From assembly GCF_008629675.1 (NCBI RefSeq), contig NZ_VWOX01000001.1, positions 310,001 through 374,000 on the forward strand: a stretch of DNA of 64,000 nt. Reading direction: 5' to 3'. Below are positions 23,207 to 30,982 of the stretch, one piece after another; the stretch's first letter is position 1; each line of letters starts with the position of its first letter. A program made the translations under genes and the position numbers. Source of the stretch: Roseiconus nitratireducens. GTDB lineage: Bacteria; Planctomycetota; Planctomycetia; Pirellulales; Pirellulaceae. The notes under the pieces were generated by a model. That model had not been told where the DNA came from. It was given only the letters and a program-made list of their open reading frames with translations, and did no database searches.

Positions 23207-23417
23207 CGCCTTCCGGGCGCGAATCGGCAACGTCGGCTGGGTCTCCGGGAATTGGTGTGTCGCAATCAGCCAGATGCCTTTCGAACGCTCGCACACTTTC
23301 CGCCATTGTTCTAAGCAAGCTTTGGTGACCGGTGAGCAACCCCCGTCTTGCGATCCGCCCGTTTTTCACGACATACTTTGAGTCCGCAGCCCGTTTCGAC
23401 CTTTTCGGAATACTTCT

Positions 23418-23786
23418 ATGAATTCGGCGTCCGATGGCCCCCATGACGAACAGGCTGCGTCGTCGCCGCCCACGCAGGTGACACCTCACGATCAGCAGTC
23501 GGGCCCGATTCGACAGTTTGTATCCACCATCAAGAACGCGGAGCAGCAGGTCGGGGAGCACATCATCCGGGCATTGGAACATGACGACACGGTGGCCGTG
23601 TTGACCACCGTTGCCATCGGACCGGACGGCCAACAACATCTGATTTCCGCCGCGCTGGACCCGGAGCGGATGAGCTTGGTGCAGGAGATTCTGGCCGAGG
23701 CGAATCGACATCGTGACCCCGAGGAGCCCTGTCTGGGATACCACTGCCTGATCGAACCCAAGCGGGGTTCGGATTCGCCCGAATGA
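23418..23786 (+). CDS. Small hypothetical protein
   Basis: 122 residues from ATG 23418 with no signal peptide or membrane segment. The first ~30 residues are polar and probably disordered. The rest, from GPIRQFVSTIKNAEQQVGEHIIRALEHDD onward, looks like a compact alpha/beta fold. I do not recognise a family. Codon usage and residue composition look genuine, and no better frame exists here. It lies 212 bp after the DUF5722 gene and directly before the hairpin repeat array. No function can be proposed. Confidence 0.65.
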   Translation: MNSASDGPHDEQAASSPPTQVTPHDQQSGPIRQFVSTIKNAEQQVGEHIIRALEHDDTVAVLTTVAIGPDGQQHLISAALDPERMSLVQEILAEANRHRDPEEPCLGYHCLIEPKRGSDSPE

Positions 23787-23808
23787 ATGGGGGCGGTGCG
23801 CAGACGCC

Positions 23809-24292
23809 GGCTGGCGGAGCCAGCTTTGCAGTGCGTACCCAGGCGGGAGCCTGGGCACGAGGCACTGGTTTCTGAATTCCATCCCCTGGTTCCAAGGCTC
23901 CTGCCTTGGAACCGGCTGTATTGCCGGCTCCGCCGGCTGCTTCACCCGGGGCGTTGATATGCTCGATCCCGGCTGGCGGAGCCAGCTTTGCAGTGCGTAC
24001 CCAGGCGGGAGCCTGGGCACGAGGCACGGGTTCCTGGAAATTCCATCCGCTGGTTCCAAGGCTCCTGCCTTGGAACCGGCTGCGTTGCCGGCTCCGCCGG
24101 CTGCTTCACCCTGGGCGTTGAAATGCTCAATCCCGGCTGGCGGAGCCAGCTTTGCAGTGCGTACCCAGGCGGGAGCCTGGGCACGAGGCACTGGTTTCTG
24201 AATTCCATCCGCTGGTTCCCCTGGTTCCAAGGCTCCCTCCTTGGAACCGGCTGTATTGCCGGCTCCGCCGGCTGCTTCACCCTGGGCGTTGG
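23809..24292. repeat. Three tandem ~163-bp hairpin-rich repeats
   Basis: Three near-identical units begin at 23809, 23971 and 24135. Each contains a chain of short palindromes: GGCTGGCGGAGCC, CCCAGGCGGGAGCCTGGG, TTCCAAGG/CCTTGGAA around a 6-base loop, and GCCGGCTCCGCCGGC. Copies differ by point changes and a short insertion in copy 3. The array fills the gap between the small hypothetical gene and the stop of the hydroxyproline operon at 24295. It has no unique spacers, so it is not a CRISPR. It could act as a transcription stop between convergent units. A single module of the same family recurs at 43872-43923. Confidence 0.9.
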
Positions 24293-24294
24293 TG

Positions 24295-25272
24295 TCAGTA
24301 GTCCTTGCCGGACCAATCGTTCCACCAACTCTGGAACAATCGCAGCTGTGCGATCGCGTAGCGCTCCTGCGAAGGGCTCAGTTGATCGGTCGGCAGGGCC
24401 GTGCGGCGGTACGCCGGATCGATCGTCTCTGAGGCGATCAAGCGGTAATACAATGTCAGGTCGGGACCTTCGTCGAACCGTGACAGCACGGCCAGGGCTT
24501 CGTCCAATTCACGGGCGTACCGTCGCGCGGTGCTATCGCCTGCCGCGGCCCGTCGGCACAGCGAGACCAGTTGCAACACTTCGGCGGGCAGACAGTTGCC
24601 GATACCGGTGATCGCGCCCTCGGCCCCGCATTGCAGGAATCCGAAGTAGACTTGGGTGTCCACGCCCACCAACAGCATGCCGCCGTCAGCACCCGACGTA
24701 ATGTGCTCGGCCGCATAGCGAAGCGATTCGGCACCACCGAACTCTTTGAAACCGACCAGGTTGGGGTTGGCCCGGCGAAGCCGAAAGTACAGGTCGGCTT
24801 TCGTCTGGTAGCCATAGTACGGGCTGTTGTAGATGACCGCGGGCAATTCCCTCGCCGCCGAGAGCACTTCGGCGAAATGCGTTGCCTGGGCGGCTTCAGA
24901 AATTCCCCGCGACAGCAATCGAGGGATGATCATCAAGCCGGCCGCTCCCACCTGGGCGGCATGGGCAGCGTGTTCGACGGCGACCTTGGGGCTTTGGGAA
25001 CCGGTTCCGACGACGACTTTGATGCCGGCATCGACCAGCCGGCTCACCCCGTCACGCCGCTGCTGGTCGCTTAGTAAAGGCCAGTCACCCATCGATCCGC
25101 AATACACCACGCCCGACATTCCGGCTTCGACCAGATTCGTCGCGTGCCGAACCAGAGCATCCAAGTCGGGCTTTCCGTCCGTCCCGATGGGCGTCATCAA
25201 CGCGGGGATGCAGCCGCGAAACACGGCGTCATTGATCGAAGGTTGTGTTTGAGGTTGAGAAACAGTCGACAT
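24295..25272 (-). CDS. DapA-family deaminase, probable 1-pyrroline-4-hydroxy-2-carboxylate deaminase
   Basis: 325 residues with ATG at 25272. It belongs to the dihydrodipicolinate synthase/N-acetylneuraminate lyase superfamily: the Schiff-base Lys is in NLVGFKEFGG, the Tyr-containing loop in YNSPYYGYQT, and the barrel start in GCIPALMTPIGTDG. By itself the subfamily is ambiguous. Its place third in a minus-strand set after a proline racemase-family epimerase and a D-amino-acid oxidase-like enzyme makes the hydroxyproline pathway deaminase, which yields 2-oxoglutarate semialdehyde, the best call. A 44-bp gap separates it from the oxidase gene. Sure of the superfamily; the pathway assignment rests on context. 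Confidence 0.85.
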   Translation of the reverse strand: MSTVSQPQTQPSINDAVFRGCIPALMTPIGTDGKPDLDALVRHATNLVEAGMSGVVYCGSMGDWPLLSDQQRRDGVSRLVDAGIKVVVGTGSQSPKVAVEHAAHAAQVGAAGLMIIPRLLSRGISEAAQATHFAEVLSAARELPAVIYNSPYYGYQTKADLYFRLRRANPNLVGFKEFGGAESLRYAAEHITSGADGGMLLVGVDTQVYFGFLQCGAEGAITGIGNCLPAEVLQLVSLCRRAAAGDSTARRYARELDEALAVLSRFDEGPDLTLYYRLIASETIDPAYRRTALPTDQLSPSQERYAIAQLRLFQSWWNDWSGKDY

Positions 25273-25316
25273 GGAATCATTTACCGAGGTCAGGAGTCAC
25301 TGGAAGTGGAGGAGGG

Positions 25317-26588
25317 TCACGAACGTTGGCTGGAAAACCGGCTCAGGCGAAACGGGGTCGCATCAATGTGGGGCGGACGACCGAGGCTCAGCTCCGCAGC
25401 CAATCGCCCGGTTCCGGCGCCGCTGGCCATCCCCACCATGCCGTTTCCGGCCGCCACGACAACGTTGCTTGTTGCCGGTGCGTGGTCGATGCACGGCAGG
25501 CCGTCGGGGGTCATTGGGCGCCAACCGCACCACAGGTTTTCGTGGCTGTCGCTCAGCGGGGTCACCAGGTGTGCCCGTGCCGAGCGTTTCAGCAGGTCGA
25601 TCCGGCTGCGCGGTAGCGTGCGGCTGAATCCCGCCAGCTGCATCGTCGAACCGATCCGCAGGGCGTCACCGAGGGGCGTCACGGCAACGTGGTCCTGTTC
25701 AAAAATCATCGGAATCGTCGGCGCATCCGTGGGGGTCGGCTGAGTGATCGAATATCCTTTGCCAGGAATGACCGGGATTCGGCATCCAAGGATCGAAGCG
25801 AATCGCCCCGCCTCGGCTCCGGTCGCCAACACGAACCGGTCGGCCCGCAGTTCTTCTCCCGATCCCAGCCGAATCGAATCCAGGCGATCGTTCCCCCGCT
25901 GCAGTTCGTCCACGTCGCAATGCTCGCGGATCTGGACGCCGGCTTGAATCAGTTCGCGTCGCAACTCGGCCAACAAGTCGCTGGGCGATAAATGGGCATC
26001 GTCCGGAAAATACCAGCCACCGGCCAATCCCGGACGCAACGCCGGTTCCAGATCGCAGAGTGCGTCAGCGTCGTACCGCTGCACGTTCAACCCGAATTCA
26101 TCTTGTAACTCGCGGGCGCGTGATTCGTAGGCATCCAGCGAGCCCCGGTGACGGTGCACCGTCAATAGCCCCTGTTCTTGCCATCGCAATCGATCCCGAC
26201 GGTCTTCGGCAAATTCGCGGTACAGGGACATCGAAGAGTCCAGCAACGCGTGTCGGGCTTGGGAGGCGTGACGGAAGTCGTTCACATTGCAGTGCTTGGC
26301 GAAGTCCACCAGCCAACGCCAAAGCTGCGGATCCCATCTGGGCGTGATCGAAAACGATTTGTCGAAATGCACCAGTTTTCGCAGCCCGTCACGGACCGCC
26401 CCAGGTCCGCAAAGCGGGTGAACATGGCTGGGACAGATGTAGCCGCAATTGCCGAACGATGCTCCACCGCCGATCGGTCCGCGATCGACGATGGTGACCT
26501 GGGCTCCTTGTTGCTGCAGATGCCAGGCGGTCCAGCATCCGATGACTCCGCCACCGATGATGATCACGTCAGTTTCTGTGGGCATCAT
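25317..26588 (-). CDS. FAD-dependent D-amino acid oxidoreductase, probable D-hydroxyproline dehydrogenase
   Basis: 423 residues; ATG at 26588 overlaps the stop of the upstream epimerase gene (ATGA). The FAD-binding Rossmann motif IIIGGGVIGCWTAWHLQQQG is at the N-terminus, and the later FVLATGAEAG and GVTPLG-like segments match the DAO/DadA family. A C-terminal block with GWRPMTPDGLPCID is also typical. In the hydroxyproline route this step oxidises cis-4-hydroxy-D-proline to 1-pyrroline-4-hydroxy-2-carboxylate. No N-terminal signal or transmembrane segment is seen, so the enzyme is probably cytoplasmic and passes electrons to the respiratory chain or oxygen. The pathway assignment is from context. 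Confidence 0.87.
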   Translation of the reverse strand: MMPTETDVIIIGGGVIGCWTAWHLQQQGAQVTIVDRGPIGGGASFGNCGYICPSHVHPLCGPGAVRDGLRKLVHFDKSFSITPRWDPQLWRWLVDFAKHCNVNDFRHASQARHALLDSSMSLYREFAEDRRDRLRWQEQGLLTVHRHRGSLDAYESRARELQDEFGLNVQRYDADALCDLEPALRPGLAGGWYFPDDAHLSPSDLLAELRRELIQAGVQIREHCDVDELQRGNDRLDSIRLGSGEELRADRFVLATGAEAGRFASILGCRIPVIPGKGYSITQPTPTDAPTIPMIFEQDHVAVTPLGDALRIGSTMQLAGFSRTLPRSRIDLLKRSARAHLVTPLSDSHENLWCGWRPMTPDGLPCIDHAPATSNVVVAAGNGMVGMASGAGTGRLAAELSLGRPPHIDATPFRLSRFSSQRS

Positions 26589-27628
26589 TCACTCTCCACG
26601 GCTTCAGGAACGGGAGCCACCGACGCGTCGAATCGAGAGCCCAACCCCAAACGCAGCGGGTCATCGGGATCCATGATCTGGCGAGTTTCGGCAATCACGT
26701 GCGCCTTGCCGGTCAAGGTGACGAAGACGCCGCGCCGCGCTGGCGTGTACCTGGCCAGGAAACGATTGCCGGTGACGGATTGTTGGATCCAGGTTTGGCC
26801 TGGTTCCAACTTACCACGCGCCGCCAGGCTGGCCAGTTTGGCCGAGGTGCCGGTGCCGCACGGGGATCGGTCAAAGTGGCCTCCCGGACACAGCACAAAA
26901 CTGTGGCAGCCGGCGGTTTCCTGGCCGTGAGGACCGACCGATTCGCCAGGCTGCAAACGTCCGCACAGTTCAATGTGGTCGATGATCGCCCCATCCTCCC
27001 CGCGAATTTGATCACGGTCGATCGCATCCCGGATCTGTTGACAGCGGCGCGAGAGAGATTCAATGGAATCGCTGGCGACATCGGGATGCGCAACCAAGAA
27101 GAACCAATTGCCCCCATAGGCGATGTCACCGGTCACCTGGGACCCGTCTGCCAGGGAAACCTGCACGTCATGCTGGTAGCAGTAGCTTTCGACTCCCGTA
27201 AAGGTGACCTGACCGTCGGGTTCCAGTTGGGCGGTCACTCGACCGGCCGGCGTCTGGAAAACGTGCTGACCGGTGTCGATCCGCTGCTGGTGCCGCAAAG
27301 CCTCCACGACCCCGATCAATCCATGCCCGCACATCCCCAGGTAGCCGACGTTGTTGAAGAAGATCACATTCCATGAGTCACCGTCCGCGGTGGACGATTG
27401 TCCGATCGTCTCTGTCGACTGGACCGGCGGCGTCACCACCGCCCCGACGGCGAAGGGGGTGCCGCGTGGTTCGCTGGTCAACGCGACCCGCACCCAGTCC
27501 AATCGTGTGCGGAGCTGGTCGAGCTGCTCCCGAGGCGAACCGGGCTGCAGCCCGATCTCAGGTGCCAGCAGCACGCGAGTCAGTTCGCCCCCGGTGTGGG
27601 TATCGAGCACGTGAAATGATGCGTTCAT
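26585..27628 (-). CDS. 4-hydroxyproline 2-epimerase, proline racemase family
   Basis: 347 residues from ATG 27628, immediately before the family start NASFHVLDTHTGGELTRV; the frame extends to 27757 without homology. Both catalytic cysteines are present: C100 in GMCGHG and C257 in SPCGTGTSAKLA. That makes it a two-base epimerase/racemase and not the Cys-to-Thr dehydratase subtype. It inverts the alpha carbon of trans-4-hydroxy-L-proline. It is the first gene of the minus-strand set and overlaps the next gene by 4 bp. A proline racemase cannot be excluded, but the DapA-like and FAD partners favour hydroxyproline. The control region is described at 27676-27713. Confidence 0.9.
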   Translation of the reverse strand: MNASFHVLDTHTGGELTRVLLAPEIGLQPGSPREQLDQLRTRLDWVRVALTSEPRGTPFAVGAVVTPPVQSTETIGQSSTADGDSWNVIFFNNVGYLGMCGHGLIGVVEALRHQQRIDTGQHVFQTPAGRVTAQLEPDGQVTFTGVESYCYQHDVQVSLADGSQVTGDIAYGGNWFFLVAHPDVASDSIESLSRRCQQIRDAIDRDQIRGEDGAIIDHIELCGRLQPGESVGPHGQETAGCHSFVLCPGGHFDRSPCGTGTSAKLASLAARGKLEPGQTWIQQSVTGNRFLARYTPARRGVFVTLTGKAHVIAETRQIMDPDDPLRLGLGSRFDASVAPVPEAVESE

Positions 27629-27675
27629 GTGGTTGTTATATTTGCTTCGATGCCGAAACGATTGTCGGCTCCACC

Positions 27676-27713
27676 GCGCAACACTTGATTTTGCGCACAA
27701 ATGAAACTTGATT
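27676..27713. promoter_or_regulatory. Candidate operator for the hydroxyproline operon
   Basis: Between the divergent epimerase (start 27628) and DUF885 gene (start 27756). The inverted repeat GCGCAA (27676-27681) and TTGCGC (27691-27696) has a 9-base spacer. The octamer ACTTGATT is repeated directly at 27683 and 27706. The layout is that of a regulator site; no regulator gene is seen in the window and no known consensus is matched. Confidence 0.35.
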
Positions 27714-27755
27714 GAATCCTTTCCGCTCAAATTTGTCCTTTCGACTGGCTGCCCC

Positions 27756-29576
27756 ATGCGATTCTTTTTGCCCCTGATGCGGCGAACTTCCGTCCTCGTG
27801 GTCTTGTTCTTGGTCGTTTCGGTGCCGAGCGGATTGGCGGCGGAACCCGATGACGTCGCCGCGCGGCCCGCCGATCCGCAGTTGCGTGAACTGATGGATC
27901 AGGTTTGGGATTTCGAGCTGCGGGAGGATCCGTTATTGGCGACGGATGTGGGCGATTCGCGGGGCCAGGACCGGCTGGCAAGTCACCGGTCGGAGGACTA
28001 TGAGCGTCGCGACCAGCAAAGGAAACGCTTCTTGGAGGCCTTGGGACGCATCGACGTCGACCAATTGGATCCGGAAGACCGTGTCGATGCCGATCTGCTG
28101 CGGCTGCGGCTGCAGCGTGCCCGCACGGACTATGAGTTGGGCATGCACTTGATGCCCATCAACAATCGCGAAGGCTTTCACATCAGTTTCCCGGAACTCC
28201 CCCGGCTGATGAATCCTGATTCCGAGCAGGACTTTGACAACTACGTCGCTCGCCTCAACGATTTTCCCCGGTTGGTGGATGAACAAATCGACTTGATGAC
28301 CGCGGGGATCGAAGCGGGTTTGGTCCAGCCGGCGGTCATCATGCGGGACAGTGCCAACCAGGCAAAAGCTCACGTGGTCGACGATCCCGAAACGTCATTG
28401 CTGCTGCAAAACATTTCCGAGCAGTCGATCGAAAAGTTGGGTGACCCGCGTTGGCGGGCGATCCGCCCGCGGGTGATCGATGCGATTCGGGAAAGCGTGA
28501 TTCCGGCGTATCGACGTTTTGCCGAATTCCTGAGCGAGACCTACGTTCCCGCCTGCCGAGGCAGCATTGCGGCCCGCGCGCTCCCGGGCGGGAAACGTTT
28601 GTACCAGGAACAAATCCGCGCGTTCACGACCTTGGATCTGACACCCGAAGAACTGCACCAGCAAGGAAAGCGGGAGAACGCTCGAATCCGTACGGAAATG
28701 CAAGCGATCATTCAACGCGTGGAATTCCAGGGTGATCTGCCGGCGTTCCTGGAACACTTGCGAACCGATCCGAAGTTTTACGCGGAAACACCGGAACAGC
28801 TACTGAAGGAAGTGGCCTACATTTTGAAGCAAGTCGATGGGCGGCTGCCGGAACTGTTCGGCGTCTTGCCGCGAATCCCTTACGGAATTCGTGAGGTTCC
28901 CGCCTACGTCGCGCCGCAGACCACCTCCGCGTACTATTGGCCGCCGGCGACGGACGGATCGCGTGGCGGTTTTTACTACGTCAACACGTACAACCTTTCC
29001 GCCCGACCGCTGTACCAGTTGCAAGCCCTGTCATTTCACGAAGCAGTTCCGGGACACCATTTGCAACTGGCCCTCCAAGCCGAACTGGAAGGATTGCATC
29101 CGATCCGACGCCAAAGCAACTTCACGGCGTTCATCGAGGGGTGGGCGCTGTACAGCGAGAAACTGGGAAGTGAACTTGGCTTCTACAAAGATCCGTATCA
29201 GGACTTCGGACGCTTGAGTATGGAAGCCTGGCGTGCCAGTCGCTTGGTCGTCGACACCGGCATCCACGCCCTCGGTTGGACTCGCCAACAGGCGATCGAC
29301 TACATGAAGGAAAACACCGCCCTGTCGGAACATAACATCGTCGCCGAAGTGGATCGCTACATCGGTTGGCCCGGTCAGGCGCTTGGCTACAAGGTGGGCG
29401 AGATGTTCATCAGTGACTTGCGACGTCAGGCCGAATCCGAATTGGGCGAGACCTTTGACGTGCGACGCTTCCACGACGTCGTTCTGAGTTCCGGATCCAT
29501 CCCGTTGCCAACGCTGCAGCAGAAAGTGCGAAGCTACTTGGACGCCGCCAAGAGAGAATTGGACGGTTCCGGCTAG
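27756..29576 (+). CDS. DUF885 family exported metallopeptidase-like protein
   Basis: 606 residues from ATG 27756; a signal peptide (MRRTSVLVVLFLVVSVPSGLA) follows a few residues in. The central motif HEAVPGHH (in SFHEAVPGHHLQLALQAE) is the HExxxHH-like zinc site of DUF885, and the downstream EGWALYSEKLG supplies the third-ligand region, as in carboxypeptidase-like M32-related folds. Probably an exported metallopeptidase with unknown substrate. It lies divergent from the hydroxyproline operon, which is interesting because peptides such as collagen fragments would supply hydroxyproline; that link is inference. It is convergent with the second DUF1501 gene, 34 bp away. Confidence 0.9.
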   Translation: MRFFLPLMRRTSVLVVLFLVVSVPSGLAAEPDDVAARPADPQLRELMDQVWDFELREDPLLATDVGDSRGQDRLASHRSEDYERRDQQRKRFLEALGRIDVDQLDPEDRVDADLLRLRLQRARTDYELGMHLMPINNREGFHISFPELPRLMNPDSEQDFDNYVARLNDFPRLVDEQIDLMTAGIEAGLVQPAVIMRDSANQAKAHVVDDPETSLLLQNISEQSIEKLGDPRWRAIRPRVIDAIRESVIPAYRRFAEFLSETYVPACRGSIAARALPGGKRLYQEQIRAFTTLDLTPEELHQQGKRENARIRTEMQAIIQRVEFQGDLPAFLEHLRTDPKFYAETPEQLLKEVAYILKQVDGRLPELFGVLPRIPYGIREVPAYVAPQTTSAYYWPPATDGSRGGFYYVNTYNLSARPLYQLQALSFHEAVPGHHLQLALQAELEGLHPIRRQSNFTAFIEGWALYSEKLGSELGFYKDPYQDFGRLSMEAWRASRLVVDTGIHALGWTRQQAIDYMKENTALSEHNIVAEVDRYIGWPGQALGYKVGEMFISDLRRQAESELGETFDVRRFHDVVLSSGSIPLPTLQQKVRSYLDAAKRELDGSG

Positions 29577-29610
29577 CGCCACGCGGCTCACCGAACGGGG
29601 CGCTGTCCAG

Positions 29611-30978
29611 CTAGGCGATCAAGTCATCGAGGATGCGGCCGTGAACGTCCGTCAGGCGGAAATCGCGTCCGGCGTGCCGAAAGGTCAGCCTTTCGTGATC
29701 GATCCCCAGCTGGTTCAAGACGGTCGCGTGCAAATCATGGACTTCGACAGGATTTTCCACGGCGTACTTCCCGATCTCGTCGGTGGCCCCGTGCACGTGT
29801 CCACCTTTGAATCCGCCGCCGGCCAGCCAAATACTGAAGCAGTCGCGGTGGTGGCCGCGGCCGTTCTTGCCTTCGCGCGTCGGCGTGCGTCCAAATTCGG
29901 TGGCCCACAAGACGATGGTTTCGTCCAGCATGCCGCGCTGTCGGAGATCCTTGATCAGGGCGGCAGTGGGTTGGTCCACATTGTCGGCCAAACGTGCATG
30001 CTCCTGCATTTCGCCATGCGAATCCCAGTTGGGGCGCGAACCCGTATCGATCAACTCGATGAAACGGACGCCACGCTCGGCTAACCGGCGGGCGACCAGA
30101 CATTGCCAGGCGAAATCGGCCCCGGGACCTTTGGACGGTCGGTCCAACCCGTACATTCGCCGGATGTGTTCCGGTTCCTGCTGGACGTCAAATGCCTCGG
30201 GGGCCGCTTGCTGCATTTGAAAAGCGGTCTCAAACGATTGAATCCTTGCCGCCAGCGCGCTGTCGTGGGCACGCCGATCGGCGTGTGCTTGATTCATGCG
30301 TTCGACCAGGCCGAACTCCAGCGATTGCAGGTTTTCCGTGTTGCCGGGGGCACGCAGATTGGCGATCGGATTCTCGCCCGGCAGCACGCGTGTTCCCTGA
30401 TGAAAGGCCGGCAAGAAATCGTTGGCGTAAACCTGCGTTCCGCCGTAGGGCAGGTGTGGCGCGATCACGATGAAACTGGGCAGGTTTTGGTTTTCTGTCC
30501 CCAGCCCATAGCTGACCCAGGATCCCATGCTGGGGCGAGCAAACGTCGGCGACCCGGTGTGCATACCGAGCGTCGCTTCGGAGTGATCGAAGTGAGATGC
30601 TTTCATCGAACGGACCAGACAAATCTCGTCCATCACCTCACGAACATGGGGAAACAGATTACTGACTTCCGTCCCGCACTGTTTGTTTCTTTCGGAACCG
30701 AACAGGTTGCCCATCAATCGGTCCTTGCCCGTTCCGTCCCGGCCGGACGCAGTCGACTTGGGGTCAAACGTATCGATGTGCGACACGCCGCCGGTGGCAT
30801 AGATAAAGATGACGTTTTTGGCGGGGGCGCGGTGATGGGGTTGGCGCGGTGCCAACGGGGCGCTTTCGGCGGCCAACAGTTCGGAAAGCAAACCCGGCAT
30901 CAACAGAGAGCCTCCGACCATGGACCGAAGCAAGCAGCGTCGATCGATTGTGCAGCGATTGGTGGTAGGACCGGGCAT
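29611..30978 (-). CDS. DUF1501 family exported protein, second copy
   Basis: 455 residues from ATG 30978. The N-terminus has DRRCLLRSMVGGSLLMPGLLSELL, a Tat-like leader. Family landmarks include FIYATGGVSHIDTFDPKS, HHRDCFSIWLAGGG and the C-terminal VEVHDLHATVLNQLG. It lies 4 bp downstream of the second DUF1549/DUF1553 gene and is certainly cotranscribed with it. The first pair (10583-15207) is its paralog, and this copy is shorter by about 30 residues. Function is unproven; see that entry for the family. Confidence 0.93.
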   Translation of the reverse strand: MPGPTTNRCTIDRRCLLRSMVGGSLLMPGLLSELLAAESAPLAPRQPHHRAPAKNVIFIYATGGVSHIDTFDPKSTASGRDGTGKDRLMGNLFGSERNKQCGTEVSNLFPHVREVMDEICLVRSMKASHFDHSEATLGMHTGSPTFARPSMGSWVSYGLGTENQNLPSFIVIAPHLPYGGTQVYANDFLPAFHQGTRVLPGENPIANLRAPGNTENLQSLEFGLVERMNQAHADRRAHDSALAARIQSFETAFQMQQAAPEAFDVQQEPEHIRRMYGLDRPSKGPGADFAWQCLVARRLAERGVRFIELIDTGSRPNWDSHGEMQEHARLADNVDQPTAALIKDLRQRGMLDETIVLWATEFGRTPTREGKNGRGHHRDCFSIWLAGGGFKGGHVHGATDEIGKYAVENPVEVHDLHATVLNQLGIDHERLTFRHAGRDFRLTDVHGRILDDLIA

Positions 30979-30982
30979 CGTC

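Noticed and set aside
23809..24292. CRISPR array
   Set aside because: Repeats are ~163 bp, contiguous and hairpin-rich, with no unique spacers and no cas genes nearby.
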